DNA of 64,000 nucleotides from Burkholderiales bacterium (lineage in GTDB: Bacteria > Pseudomonadota > Gammaproteobacteria > Burkholderiales > Burkholderiaceae_C), in NCBI GenBank assembly GCA_030604135.1, contig JAUVWL010000002.1, positions 1 to 64,000 of the forward strand, in the 5' to 3' direction. The position numbers and the translations under genes are program-made. Positions 25,136 through 35,568 of this stretch are shown in pieces. Each line of letters begins with the position of its first letter. Position 1 is the stretch's first letter. The notes under the pieces are model-generated. The model saw only the letters and a list, made by a program, of their open reading frames with translations. It was not told where the DNA came from and did not search any database.

Positions 25136-26169
25136 TGCCACCGAGCACGTCCATCCTGACCGACAAGGCCACTGCGCCGGCGTCCGCAGGTCGACAGGGG
25201 GTGGTCGCAGGCCTGCGCGCACGGCTTCGGCGCTGGATCCATTCCCGGCAAGCCCGCACCGACACCCTGGTGCTGACGCAACGCAACGTCTATATCCTGC
25301 CGACACGACCCGGCCTGATGCTGACCCTGACGCTGATGCTGTTGCTGGTGGCCAGCATCAACTACCAGCTGAACCTGGGCTATCTGCTGACCTTTCTGCT
25401 GGCCGGCAGCGCACTCGTGGGCATGCACAAGTGCCATGGCAACCTGCGCGGACTCAGCCTGCACCTGAACCCGCCGGCACCGGTGCACGTGGGCCAGGCC
25501 GTGTCACTGGAAGTGCGCCTGAGCAACCCGGCACGACAAGCGCGCTACGGAATCGCCATGCAGGTGGACGACGCGGCTCCCTGCGAACCGGCCTGGACGG
25601 ACGTCCCGCCGCAAGGCGATGCAGTGCTGCACCTGGCCTGGCCGGCCATGCACCGCGGCCGTCAACACCTGCCTGCGCTACGCGCCCTGACGCTGTTTCC
25701 GCTGGGAATGTTCCGCGTCTGGTCACTCTGGCAGCCCAGGGCCGATGTGCTGGTCTACCCGGCACCTGAGCGCCACCCACCGCCACTGCCGCTGGGCGAG
25801 CCCATACCTGGCCATGGCGGCCGCACCCAGGCGCACAACAGCGGTGAGTTCGATGGTGTGCGCGCCTACCGCCGCGGCGATCCGATGCGAACCGTGGTCT
25901 GGCGCAAGGCGGCCAAGGCCTTTGCAGCCGGACGCGACGACCTGGTCAGCCGCGACCTGATGGTCAGCCAGCGCCAGCAACTCTGGCTCGACCACAACCG
26001 CTGCGGCGCAGCAGACATCGAATCCCGCTTGTCTCGCTTGTGTGCCTGGGTGCTGTTGTGCGATCGCCTGGGCCTGGCATACGGCCTGCGCCTGCCAGGA
26101 ACCGAGATCGCGCCCGATCTTGGCCCGGCCCATCGCATGCGCTGTCTGGAGGCGATGGCATTGGCATGA
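25135..26169 (+). CDS. DUF58 domain membrane protein
   Basis: A 344-aa protein with two close hydrophobic segments near 60-95 (LMLTLTLMLLLVASINY, LGYLLTFLLAGSALVGM) and a cytoplasmic part that ends in the DUF58 core FDGVRAYRRGDPMRTVVWRK near 240-260. DUF58 proteins are the standard partners of MoxR ATPases. It is translationally coupled to moxR by a one-base overlap. The MoxR-DUF58-TgpA set is frequent in proteobacteria, but its molecular role is not established. Confidence 0.9.
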   Translation: MPPSTSILTDKATAPASAGRQGVVAGLRARLRRWIHSRQARTDTLVLTQRNVYILPTRPGLMLTLTLMLLLVASINYQLNLGYLLTFLLAGSALVGMHKCHGNLRGLSLHLNPPAPVHVGQAVSLEVRLSNPARQARYGIAMQVDDAAPCEPAWTDVPPQGDAVLHLAWPAMHRGRQHLPALRALTLFPLGMFRVWSLWQPRADVLVYPAPERHPPPLPLGEPIPGHGGRTQAHNSGEFDGVRAYRRGDPMRTVVWRKAAKAFAAGRDDLVSRDLMVSQRQQLWLDHNRCGAADIESRLSRLCAWVLLCDRLGLAYGLRLPGTEIAPDLGPAHRMRCLEAMALA

Positions 26170-26170
26170 A

Positions 26171-26256
26171 GTGGAACACCCCCTGCGTCGCTTCGCGCCT
26201 TCCCCCTCTCCTGCGGGAGGGGGACGCAGCCTGTGGCCGGGCAGAGCCCGTTCCAC
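26171..26256. repeat. Intergenic palindromic element (MITE- or REP-like) between DUF58 gene and tgpA
   Basis: Bounded by the 7-bp inverted ends GTGGAAC and GTTCCAC, with a hairpin CCCCCTCTCCTGCGGGAGGGGG near 26202-26223. A 15-bp stretch GTCGCTTCGCGCCTT (26187-26201) recurs at 26311-26325. The sequence looks like a worn copy of the dispersed intergenic repeats of Comamonadaceae. It separates otherwise tightly packed operon genes by 196 bp. Confidence 0.6.
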
Positions 26257-26365
26257 GGCTGCCTTGGCCTGCTCATGCTGGCGCCACCCGAGATGTGAGT
26301 CTTCCCCTGGGTCGCTTCGCGCCTTGGCCGGTGCACCCTCGCTCCCCCGTCGCATCTGATCTGAC

Positions 26366-28384
26366 ATGGCTGCGATGACTCTGTCCACCCTGCCCCGGGA
26401 CACCCGCGACACCTTGTTCCTGCTGGCGGTGATTGCCTGGGTGGTCATCATGCAGCTGGGGCACATTCCCTGGTGGTGCTCGGTGCTGGCCTTTGGCATT
26501 CTGGGCTGGAGAACGGTGCTGAGCTGGCGGGGTGCACCATTGCCGGGCTGGATCCCCAGACTGGTGCTGCTCGCTCTCACATTGGGTGCCACCTGGGCCA
26601 CTCATCGCACCATTCTGGGGCGTGATGCCGGGGTCACGCTGATCGTGGTCTTGCTGGCCCTCAAGACACTTGAAATGCGGGCCCGCCGCGACGCCTTCGT
26701 GGTGTTTTTCCTGGCCTTCTTCACGCTGCTGACCCACTTCTTCTACTCCCAGTCGCTGCTGACGGCCATGGGCATTCTGCTGGCGCTCCTGGGCCTGCTG
26801 ACAGCACTGGTGAACGCCCACATGCCCGTGGGACGCCCGCCCTTGCCGCGTGTGGCCGGCATCGCCTTCGGCATGGCCGCCCTCGGTCTCCCCGTCATGC
26901 TGGTGCTGTTCCTGCTGTTTCCGCGCATGGCCCCGCTGTGGGGTGTGCCCGGCAACGATCCCATCGGGCGCAGCGGGCTGTCGGAAGAAATGCGGGTGGG
27001 CGAGATCGCCGAACTGGTGCTCAACGACGAGATCGCCTTTCGCGTGAAATTCGACGGTGACATCCCACCGCAGGGTGCCCTGTACTTCCGTGGCCCGGTG
27101 CTTGGCGACTTCGACGGTATCCGGTGGCGGCCGCAGCGCTCGGCCTTTCCGCCGGGCATGGCACTGCCCGTGGACCTGCGCCCCGAGGGCGAACCGGTGC
27201 GCTACGAAGTCACACTGGAACCGCAGCGCCGACCCTGGCTGTATGTGCTGGAGGCCACGTTGCAGGCCCCCACCTTGCCAGGCATGCAGTCGACCATGAC
27301 ACGCGACTTGCAATGGAAAACCGACCGACCCATCTTCGAGCTGGTGCGGTACCGGGCCGAGAGCCACACAAGCTTTGGCTACGGACCCCGCGAGCCCATG
27401 CTCGGCCTGCAGGATTACCTCGAACTGCCGCCGGGTTTCAACCCGAGAACACTGGCACTGGCACAGGAGCTGCGCCGCCAGACCGGTGCGGGTCCTGACT
27501 CGGCCCCTGCGGCGCTGGCCGCCGTGATCGAACGGCTGCGCACCGGTGGCTACGTTTACACGCTCGAACCCGGGGTCTATGGCCAGCATGCGGCCGACGA
27601 GTTCTGGTTCGACCGCAAAGAGGGCTTCTGCGAGCACATCGCCGCCAGCTTCGTCATCCTGATGCGGGCCATGGACATTCCGGCCCGTGTGGTCACCGGC
27701 TACCAGGGTGGAGAGCTCAATGCCGTCGACGATTACTGGGTGGTGCGCCAGCGCGATGCCCACGCCTGGGCCGAAGTCTGGCTGTCCGGTCAGGGCTGGG
27801 TCAGGGTCGATCCGACAGCCGCTGTGGCGCAGTGGCGTATCGGATCACTGGAACGCCTGCGGCCGCCTGCTGGCGCACTGGCCGGAATGGTTGGCAGCTT
27901 CGACCCCACTTTGCTGGCCCAGATGAGAGCGGTCTGGGAGGCCGTCAACAACCACTGGAACCAATGGGTGCTGAACTACACCCAGGGCCGGCAACTGGAC
28001 CTGCTGCAGCGGCTGGGGATCTCCTCACCCCGATGGACCGATCTGCTGTATGCGCTGCTGGCGGTGCTGGTGGTGGCCAGCCTGGCTGGCGCAGCCTGGC
28101 AATTGTGGGAGCGTCAGCAGCACGATCCGTGGCTGCGACTGCTCGATAAGGCCCGCCATGAGCTCACACGGCGGGGTGTCACAGCCCGTGAGAACCTGCC
28201 ACCCCGTGCCCTGGCCGAACACGCCTCACGGCAACTGGGGGACACCGCCTTTGCCCGGGAGCTTGCGCAATGGTTGTTGCAGCTGGAACGCTGGCGCTAT
28301 GGCCGGGCAAGCGAAAGCTCACTCGCTACACTGCGAGCTGAATTCAAACGGCTGCCCTGGCCTGCCAGAAACCACCGCCCATGA
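26366..28384 (+). CDS. tgpA: TgpA-type membrane transglutaminase-like protein (DUF3488/transglutaminase core)
   Basis: A 672-aa inner-membrane protein. About six N-terminal membrane segments (to about residue 190) are followed by a periplasmic transglutaminase-like domain and a C-terminal membrane segment near 560 with a cytoplasmic DUF4129-like tail. The papain-like triad is present: Cys422 (KEGFCEHIA), His466 (DAHAWAEVW) and Asp482 (RVDPTA). Pseudomonas aeruginosa TgpA is reported to be important for viability, with an unknown substrate. The C-terminus overlaps mltB by four bases. The gap to the DUF58 gene holds a palindromic repeat. Confidence 0.92.
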   Translation: MAAMTLSTLPRDTRDTLFLLAVIAWVVIMQLGHIPWWCSVLAFGILGWRTVLSWRGAPLPGWIPRLVLLALTLGATWATHRTILGRDAGVTLIVVLLALKTLEMRARRDAFVVFFLAFFTLLTHFFYSQSLLTAMGILLALLGLLTALVNAHMPVGRPPLPRVAGIAFGMAALGLPVMLVLFLLFPRMAPLWGVPGNDPIGRSGLSEEMRVGEIAELVLNDEIAFRVKFDGDIPPQGALYFRGPVLGDFDGIRWRPQRSAFPPGMALPVDLRPEGEPVRYEVTLEPQRRPWLYVLEATLQAPTLPGMQSTMTRDLQWKTDRPIFELVRYRAESHTSFGYGPREPMLGLQDYLELPPGFNPRTLALAQELRRQTGAGPDSAPAALAAVIERLRTGGYVYTLEPGVYGQHAADEFWFDRKEGFCEHIAASFVILMRAMDIPARVVTGYQGGELNAVDDYWVVRQRDAHAWAEVWLSGQGWVRVDPTAAVAQWRIGSLERLRPPAGALAGMVGSFDPTLLAQMRAVWEAVNNHWNQWVLNYTQGRQLDLLQRLGISSPRWTDLLYALLAVLVVASLAGAAWQLWERQQHDPWLRLLDKARHELTRRGVTARENLPPRALAEHASRQLGDTAFARELAQWLLQLERWRYGRASESSLATLRAEFKRLPWPARNHRP

Positions 28385-29490
28385 CGCATTTTTCATCCAC
28401 GTCCCGCCTGCTGGGCACACTGACCACCCTGCTCCTGTGCGCGGTGAGCGGGGCGGTGCTGGCCACCACCACACCCCGAACCGGTGCAGCCAAACAGCGG
28501 CCACCCACGGTGGGCGAGGTGCGCTATGAGCAGCACGCCGGGGCGATGGCCTTTGCGCAGGAAGTGGCCCAGCGCAATGGCTGGGACGCCCATTGGGTGC
28601 GCCAGCAGATCGGGCAGGCCCAACACCTGCCCAGCGTGACCCGCCTGGTGCTGCCGGCCCCTTCCGGCACACCCAGAAACTGGACAGCCTACCGGGCCCG
28701 CTTCATCGAACCTCGGCGCATCCAGGCCGGTCTCGGCTACTGGACCGCCCACCGTGACACGCTCGCGCGAGCGGAGGCGGAGTTTGGCGTACCGGCCAGC
28801 CTGATTGTTGGCGTCATCGGTGTCGAAACCTTGTACGGGCAGCACCTGGGGCAGTTCCGTGTGCTCGATGCGCTGGCCACACTGGCCTTCGATTTTCCCG
28901 AAGCGCATCCACGTGCCCAGGCCCGCCAGGCCTTTTTTCGGGAGGAACTGGAGCACCTGCTGACCCTCGCCCGCGAATCGGGTCGAGACCCTGCTTCTCT
29001 GCGTGGCAGCTACGCCGGCGCCATGGGCTGGCCCCAGTTCATGCCCAGCAGCTGGCTGCGCTACGCCATCGACTTCGACGGTGATGGTCGCATCGACCTG
29101 TTCGAAAGCCAGGCAGACGTCATCGGGTCGGTGGCCAACTACTTCAAGGCCTTCGGCTGGCAGACCGGCATGCCCACCCACTACCCGGTGCAGTTCGACC
29201 GTGCACGCCTGGACCTGCCCACCCTGCTGGAGCCCGACATCCGGCCCACGTTTGACGCCACGGCACTGGAGTCACTGGGCGTGCAGTTGACCGAGCAGGG
29301 GCGCAGACACGTCGGCCCGATGGCCCTGGTCGAACTCGAGAACGGCACGGGTCCGCGCAGCTACGTGGCCGGCACGCAGAACTTCTATGTGGTCACGCGC
29401 TACAACTGGAGCAGCTACTATGCGCTGGCGGTCATCGAACTGGGGGAAACCATCCAGTCGATGCTGCCCGGTCGTTCCCCGGAACGCTGA
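28381..29490 (+). CDS. mltB: Lytic murein transglycosylase B
   Basis: A 369-aa periplasmic enzyme that cleaves the glycan strand of peptidoglycan, forming 1,6-anhydro-MurNAc ends. The signal peptide (about 1-28) lacks a lipobox, so it is probably soluble. The catalytic Glu is in VIGVETLYGQ near 155, and family blocks AGAMGWPQFMPSSW near 217 and DFDGDGRIDLFES near 238 are clear. It is coupled to tgpA by a four-base overlap, which ties the MoxR-DUF58-TgpA group to the cell wall. Confidence 0.93.
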   Translation: MTHFSSTSRLLGTLTTLLLCAVSGAVLATTTPRTGAAKQRPPTVGEVRYEQHAGAMAFAQEVAQRNGWDAHWVRQQIGQAQHLPSVTRLVLPAPSGTPRNWTAYRARFIEPRRIQAGLGYWTAHRDTLARAEAEFGVPASLIVGVIGVETLYGQHLGQFRVLDALATLAFDFPEAHPRAQARQAFFREELEHLLTLARESGRDPASLRGSYAGAMGWPQFMPSSWLRYAIDFDGDGRIDLFESQADVIGSVANYFKAFGWQTGMPTHYPVQFDRARLDLPTLLEPDIRPTFDATALESLGVQLTEQGRRHVGPMALVELENGTGPRSYVAGTQNFYVVTRYNWSSYYALAVIELGETIQSMLPGRSPER

Positions 29491-29508
29491 CGGTCTGGCA
29501 GCCGCGGC

Positions 29509-30348
29509 TCAGTCACCCACCGGCTCGATGCGGATGTCGACCGAAAGCTGCTCCCGCCCCCCGCCGCGCCGCAATCCCTTGACCGGCAGGCAGGCCGCGT
29601 AGTCGGTGGCGGCAGCGACCCGGATGTGGCGCTCGTCGGTCGGGCAGCGGTGCGTCACATCCAGGCTCAGCCAGCGTCGGACACCCGAATCGATGCACAC
29701 ATCGGCCCAGGCATGGCTGGCCAGCTCGGGTTCGTTGGCGGCGTAGAAATAGCCACTGACGTATCGCGCCGGCCAGCCAATGCTTCGGCACACGGCCACC
29801 ATCACGTGCGCCTGGTCCTGGCACACACCAAGCTCCCAGTCAAAGGCCTCCAGGGCCGTGGTCTCGACGCTGGTGCTGCCTTTGCGGTAGGCCACCTTGT
29901 CGGCCACCGCAGCCGTGAGGGACAGGAGCAGCGCCACCGAAGGCCGATCGCCGGCATCGAGGCTGCCGGCCAGACCGGGCACGGCGGCCCTGGCCCAGGC
30001 CGCCATGCGCGGGTGCGGCTCGGCCAGCGCGGTCGACCGCAGGTAGAACTCAGGCGGGGGTGTGCGACCGACGTCCGAGATCTCGGCTCCGCCCCGCGTC
30101 ATGACCACGCCGCGCGCCGTGATCACCTGCTCACGCAGGTCCTGCTCGGGCCGGGCCACCAGGCTGTAGCTGTGCACCCGGTTGCCCTGGCCGTCGGGCT
30201 GGGCATGCAGGGTGGCGGGGGTCTTCACTTCCCATTGCTCCACCGCCTGCAGGGGGCCGCTGACCGGCCACAGGTGCAGCGTCTGCACCGAATACAGCAG
30301 CGGCTCGGTGTAGGTGTAGCGGGTGGTGTGGCGAACAGACAGTCTCAT
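29509..30348 (-). CDS. Transglutaminase-like protein with bacterial N-terminal domain, set 1
   Basis: A 279-aa protein of the COG1305 type with an N-terminal beta domain (MRLSVRHTTRYTYTEPL). The triad is complete: Cys176 (GVCQDQAHV), His212 (SHAWADV) and Asp230 (SLDVTH). No signal peptide is seen, so it is probably cytoplasmic. It is the third gene of a minus-strand unit: ATP-grasp, alpha-E, transglutaminase. Known members have been proposed to act as peptidases or cross-linking enzymes in peptide-modification clusters; no substrate is known. Confidence 0.9.
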   Translation of the reverse strand: MRLSVRHTTRYTYTEPLLYSVQTLHLWPVSGPLQAVEQWEVKTPATLHAQPDGQGNRVHSYSLVARPEQDLREQVITARGVVMTRGGAEISDVGRTPPPEFYLRSTALAEPHPRMAAWARAAVPGLAGSLDAGDRPSVALLLSLTAAVADKVAYRKGSTSVETTALEAFDWELGVCQDQAHVMVAVCRSIGWPARYVSGYFYAANEPELASHAWADVCIDSGVRRWLSLDVTHRCPTDERHIRVAAATDYAACLPVKGLRRGGGREQLSVDIRIEPVGD

Positions 30349-30413
30349 CGGCAGGCAGCCCCGATGGGGGCCGGGACAAAACCCGGATTGTGCCTGCCGC
30401 GACCGGCAGGCGG

Positions 30414-31379
30414 TCAGTGCACCGAAGGCACCAGGAAATCCTGGCTGATGCGGCCACCGAGTTCGTTGACCCGATCGAGGAACTGGGTCAGGAACGCATG
30501 CAGGCCGGTGGCCAGGATTTCGTCAATGCGGGCGAACTGCAGGTCGGCCCGCAGCTTGCCGGCCCGGCGCAGGGTCTCCTGGGAATGGTCGTTGGCCACC
30601 ACGCTGAGGTTGTTGACGACCTCGTTGAGGCTGGCCGCCAGGCTGCGCGGCATGTCGGCGCGCAGGATCAGCAGCTCGGCCACCCGCTCGGGCGTGATCA
30701 CATCGCGGTAGACCTTGCGGTAGACCTCGAAGGCCGAGACCGAGCGCAGGATGGCACTCCAGTGGTAGAAATCGTACTCCTGATCGAGCTCACTGGCAGC
30801 ACCGAAGAAGTCGCTCTGGACGGCATGGAACTTCACATCGAGCAGGCGCGCTGTGTTGTCGGCCCGCTCCAGGAAGGTGCCCATGCGGTAGAAGTGGAAG
30901 GCCTCGTCCTGCAGCATGGTGCCAATGGCCACGCCACGCGAGAGATGTGATCGGTGCTTGACCCATTCGAAGAAGGCACCCGGGTCGCGCTCGAAGTCAC
31001 GCGTCTTGAGGTAGCCCATCAGCTTGAGCCAAGTGGCGTTCTGGGTCTCCCAGAATTCGGTCGTCAGCGTGCCACGCACCGCACGCGCGTTCTCGCGCGC
31101 CGCGCGCAGGCAGGACACGATGCTGGACGGGTTGTTCTCGTCGCGCACCATGAAGTCCAGCACGTTGCGCTGCACGATGGCGCCGTCGCCATAGCGGGCC
31201 CGGAAGGCCGGCAGCAACTCGCTGATGGACAACAGACCCTCCCAGCCCAGCTGAGCCACGGCGGCCGACTGCGGCAGCAGCGCGGTCTGGTAGTTGACAT
31301 CGAGCATGCGCGCGGTGTTCTCGGCCCGCTCGGTGTAGCGGGACATCCAGAAAAGGTGATCGGCGGTACGGGAAAGCAT
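30414..31379 (-). CDS. Alpha-E domain protein (COG2307), set 1
   Basis: A 321-aa all-helical protein with the alpha-E signature at its N-terminus, LFWMSRYTERAENTAR (about 9-24). It repeats a pattern of long helices rich in Arg and Glu. The family has no assigned reaction; it almost always sits beside, or fused to, the circularly permuted ATP-grasp protein and a transglutaminase. The start is ATG at 31379, four bases after the ATP-grasp stop; the longer open frame to 31421 would run into that gene. Confidence 0.9.
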   Translation of the reverse strand: MLSRTADHLFWMSRYTERAENTARMLDVNYQTALLPQSAAVAQLGWEGLLSISELLPAFRARYGDGAIVQRNVLDFMVRDENNPSSIVSCLRAARENARAVRGTLTTEFWETQNATWLKLMGYLKTRDFERDPGAFFEWVKHRSHLSRGVAIGTMLQDEAFHFYRMGTFLERADNTARLLDVKFHAVQSDFFGAASELDQEYDFYHWSAILRSVSAFEVYRKVYRDVITPERVAELLILRADMPRSLAASLNEVVNNLSVVANDHSQETLRRAGKLRADLQFARIDEILATGLHAFLTQFLDRVNELGGRISQDFLVPSVH

Positions 31380-31383
31380 GCTG

Positions 31384-32823
<1,440 letters not shown>

Positions 32824-32923
32824 GATCGGTTTTCTCCTGCCCACAGGATAGCAAGGACTGGGCCAGGCGAGGCCGCTTGTCGCCCCTCAAGTCTGGAAAA
32901 CCCTGCCTTTGCGGCCGTTGTGG

Positions 32924-35479
32924 TCAGTGGGGCTCCTCGGTGCCCGGGGCCAGCCCAGGCCGCAACGGCAAGGCCGGCGGGCCCGGGTGGTGCCAATAGC
33001 GACGCTGGGCGTGGCGGTGGCAATGCATGTGTTCCGGGTCATCGCTGCGCCAGATGGCAGCACCGCAATCCGGGCTGGCCACCCAGGGAATGCCGCGCTG
33101 CCGGTACCGGGCCAGCACCCGGGGGGACGGGTGGTTGAAGCGGTTCAGGTGCCCCGCCTGCACCACCACCCAGGCCGGTTGCAAGGTGTTGAGCAGCACC
33201 GGACTGGAGGAAGTGAGGCTGCCGTGGTGGGGCGCCAGCAGCACCGTGGTGCGCATCTGCGGACGATCAAGCGCCAGGCGGACCTCCTGCGCCGCATCGA
33301 TGTCACCCCCCAGCCAGGCACTGTGCTCTCCGGCCACCACATGCAGCACGCAGGACATGGCGTTGCTCGACAACCGCCCCTTGCCATCAGGCCCGTAGTG
33401 CTGCGCCTGCGGGTGCAGCACCTCGAAATCGACCCCATCCCAGGTCCACCGCTGACCGGCCACGCAGCGCTGCTGAGGTACCTCGTCAAAAGAAGTCAGC
33501 CACCGGGCCTGGGGATGCGCCCGACGCACCGCCTCCATGCCACCCGAGTGGTCGTTGTCGCTGTGGCTGACCACCACCTTGTCCAGCCGGACATCCAGGG
33601 CATGCAGCAAGGGCACGACCACCCGGTCGCCCGCGTCGCTGTCGGCCGAGTAGCGCGGGCCGGTGTCGTAAAGCAGGCTGTGGCGGGCCGTGCGCACCAG
33701 TACGGCACTGCCTTGACCCACATCGATGGCCAGCATCTCGAAGGCACCGGGTGGCGGACGCTCGGGCGACCACAGCAGCACCGGCCAGACCATCAGCGCG
33801 CCGGCGGCGCGCAGCACCGGCGGCAAGCGCAGCACCATGACAATGCCTCCCGCCATGGCCAGCACGGCCATGGGCCAGGGGGTGACCGCCCGGTGCACCG
33901 CCGACCAGGGCCAGCCGGCCAGCCACTGCAGCAGCAGGCCCAGGGCCTGCACCGACCAGGCCGCCAGATCCCACAAGGGCGCCCAGAACACGCCCAGCAT
34001 GGCCAGCGGCGTGACCACCAGGGTCACCCACGGAATGGCCGCCAGGTTGGCCACCAGCCCCACCAGGGAAAACTGACCGAACAGCATCAGGGTCAGCGGC
34101 GCCAGCGCCACCGTCACCACCGACTGCTCTCGCAGCAGACCCAGGCCCTTGCTCAAGGCCCGCCGCCAGCGGGGTGTGGCCGCTTCGCCGTCGCCAGTGG
34201 CGCCAGGCAATGAACGACCCGGGTCGCTGGCAAACAGTATGCCCACCGCCACAAAGCTCAGCCAGAAGCCCGCGTGCATGAGCGCCCAGGGGTCCAGCAT
34301 CAGCACCACCACCATGGCGGTCAGCCAGACCACCGGCCAGGGCCACCGCCGGGCGTGCAGGCGCAGGCCGACCACCACCGCCAGCATGATGACGGTGCGC
34401 TGCGCGGGCACCTCCCAACCGGAGAACAGCGCGTAGACCGTGGCCAGCCCGATGCCGCCGACCCCGGCGGCCAGCGGCGCCGGCACCGCCAGCAAGGCAG
34501 CGGGCCAGATCCGCGCCAGAGCGCGCCAGAGACCGCCGACCAGGGCCACCGCCAGCCAGGCGAACATGGTCACATGCAGCCCGGATATGGCCATCAGGTG
34601 GGCCACGCCCGTGATGCGAAACAGGTCCCAGTCTTCGCGCTCGATGGCACTCTGGTTGCCCACCACCAGCGCCGACAGCACACCGGCGCTGCGGGTGTCG
34701 CCGACCCGGGCCCCTATGGCTTCGTAAACCCACTGTCGGGCCCGCTCCAGCGGGTGCCACGCGGTGGAGGCCAGCTTGTGCGAAGCAGGATCGCGCGGCC
34801 CGGTGCGCACGTTGCCGGTGGCGCCCAAGCCCTTTTCCCACAGCCAGCGCTCGCGGTCGAACCCGTGCGGATTGGACAGGCCGTGGGGGCGCCGTAGACG
34901 CACCGCCAACTGCCAGCGGTCGCCAGCGGTCACCGATGGCAGGGCCGATGTGGGCCGGTCCGCTGGCACCCCGGCACCGTCGCCAGGACGGCCCCGAAAC
35001 GGCGCGGTGTACCAGCCTAGCAGCAGGCGGGGCGGCACCGACACCGCCTGGCCGTTGTGCTCGGCACGCTCCACCTCGAACTCGAAACGCAGGCCATGCG
35101 GCAGGCGTGTGGGCAAGGCAGCCACCCGACCGGTGACCAGCAGCGTGACACCTTCGAGCGCCGGGTCCAGGGCCTGGCCGGCATACCAGACCGCTCGCAC
35201 GCCGGTCGATGCGGTACCTGTCAGCACACCCGCCAACAGCCATGCGATCGAACCCAACCCCCCTCGCGCGCGCCACCCGCGCCCCAGCATGCCGAAGGCA
35301 GCCCCCAGCGCACCCAGGCCCAGGTAAACCCCCATGGGCCAGAGCGAGGGCTGCTGCAACTGCAGCGCCACGCCCAGCACGAAACCCAGCAACAGCCAGG
35401 TGCCGGACTGCCTCACCGCTCGATTCGGCAGGGTTCGGATCCGCCCCCCCCTTCGGCACGGCACCATCGGCCAGACCAT
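32924..35479 (-). CDS. comEC: ComEC/Rec2-family DNA uptake channel protein
   Basis: An 851-aa (from the ATG at 35479) inner-membrane protein that moves single-stranded DNA into the cytoplasm during natural transformation. The N-terminal part has membrane helices, then the competence domain (DLFRITGVAHLMAISGLHVTMF near 285) and more helices, and the C-terminal third is a metallo-beta-lactamase-like domain (IDVGQGSAVLV, SHSDNDHSGGMEA, LLAPHHGS) that probably digests the non-transported strand. An upstream TTG at 35524 gives an alternative start with GGCAGG nearby. It separates the two transglutaminase/ATP-grasp/alpha-E sets. No other competence genes are in the window. Confidence 0.9.
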   Translation of the reverse strand: MVWPMVPCRRGGRIRTLPNRAVRQSGTWLLLGFVLGVALQLQQPSLWPMGVYLGLGALGAAFGMLGRGWRARGGLGSIAWLLAGVLTGTASTGVRAVWYAGQALDPALEGVTLLVTGRVAALPTRLPHGLRFEFEVERAEHNGQAVSVPPRLLLGWYTAPFRGRPGDGAGVPADRPTSALPSVTAGDRWQLAVRLRRPHGLSNPHGFDRERWLWEKGLGATGNVRTGPRDPASHKLASTAWHPLERARQWVYEAIGARVGDTRSAGVLSALVVGNQSAIEREDWDLFRITGVAHLMAISGLHVTMFAWLAVALVGGLWRALARIWPAALLAVPAPLAAGVGGIGLATVYALFSGWEVPAQRTVIMLAVVVGLRLHARRWPWPVVWLTAMVVVLMLDPWALMHAGFWLSFVAVGILFASDPGRSLPGATGDGEAATPRWRRALSKGLGLLREQSVVTVALAPLTLMLFGQFSLVGLVANLAAIPWVTLVVTPLAMLGVFWAPLWDLAAWSVQALGLLLQWLAGWPWSAVHRAVTPWPMAVLAMAGGIVMVLRLPPVLRAAGALMVWPVLLWSPERPPPGAFEMLAIDVGQGSAVLVRTARHSLLYDTGPRYSADSDAGDRVVVPLLHALDVRLDKVVVSHSDNDHSGGMEAVRRAHPQARWLTSFDEVPQQRCVAGQRWTWDGVDFEVLHPQAQHYGPDGKGRLSSNAMSCVLHVVAGEHSAWLGGDIDAAQEVRLALDRPQMRTTVLLAPHHGSLTSSSPVLLNTLQPAWVVVQAGHLNRFNHPSPRVLARYRQRGIPWVASPDCGAAIWRSDDPEHMHCHRHAQRRYWHHPGPPALPLRPGLAPGTEEPH

Positions 35480-35568
35480 GGCGCAAGTCTTGCTTGTCCC
35501 GACACCGACTTCTGGTGTGCACAACGCCTGCCTATCATTGATTGTCCTCCCTGTCGAAAGTCATTCGC

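Noticed and set aside
33486-35522. Second long minus-strand frame inside comEC
   Set aside because: Low-complexity Gly/Ala/Arg translation; the other frame holds the competence and metallo-beta-lactamase motifs.
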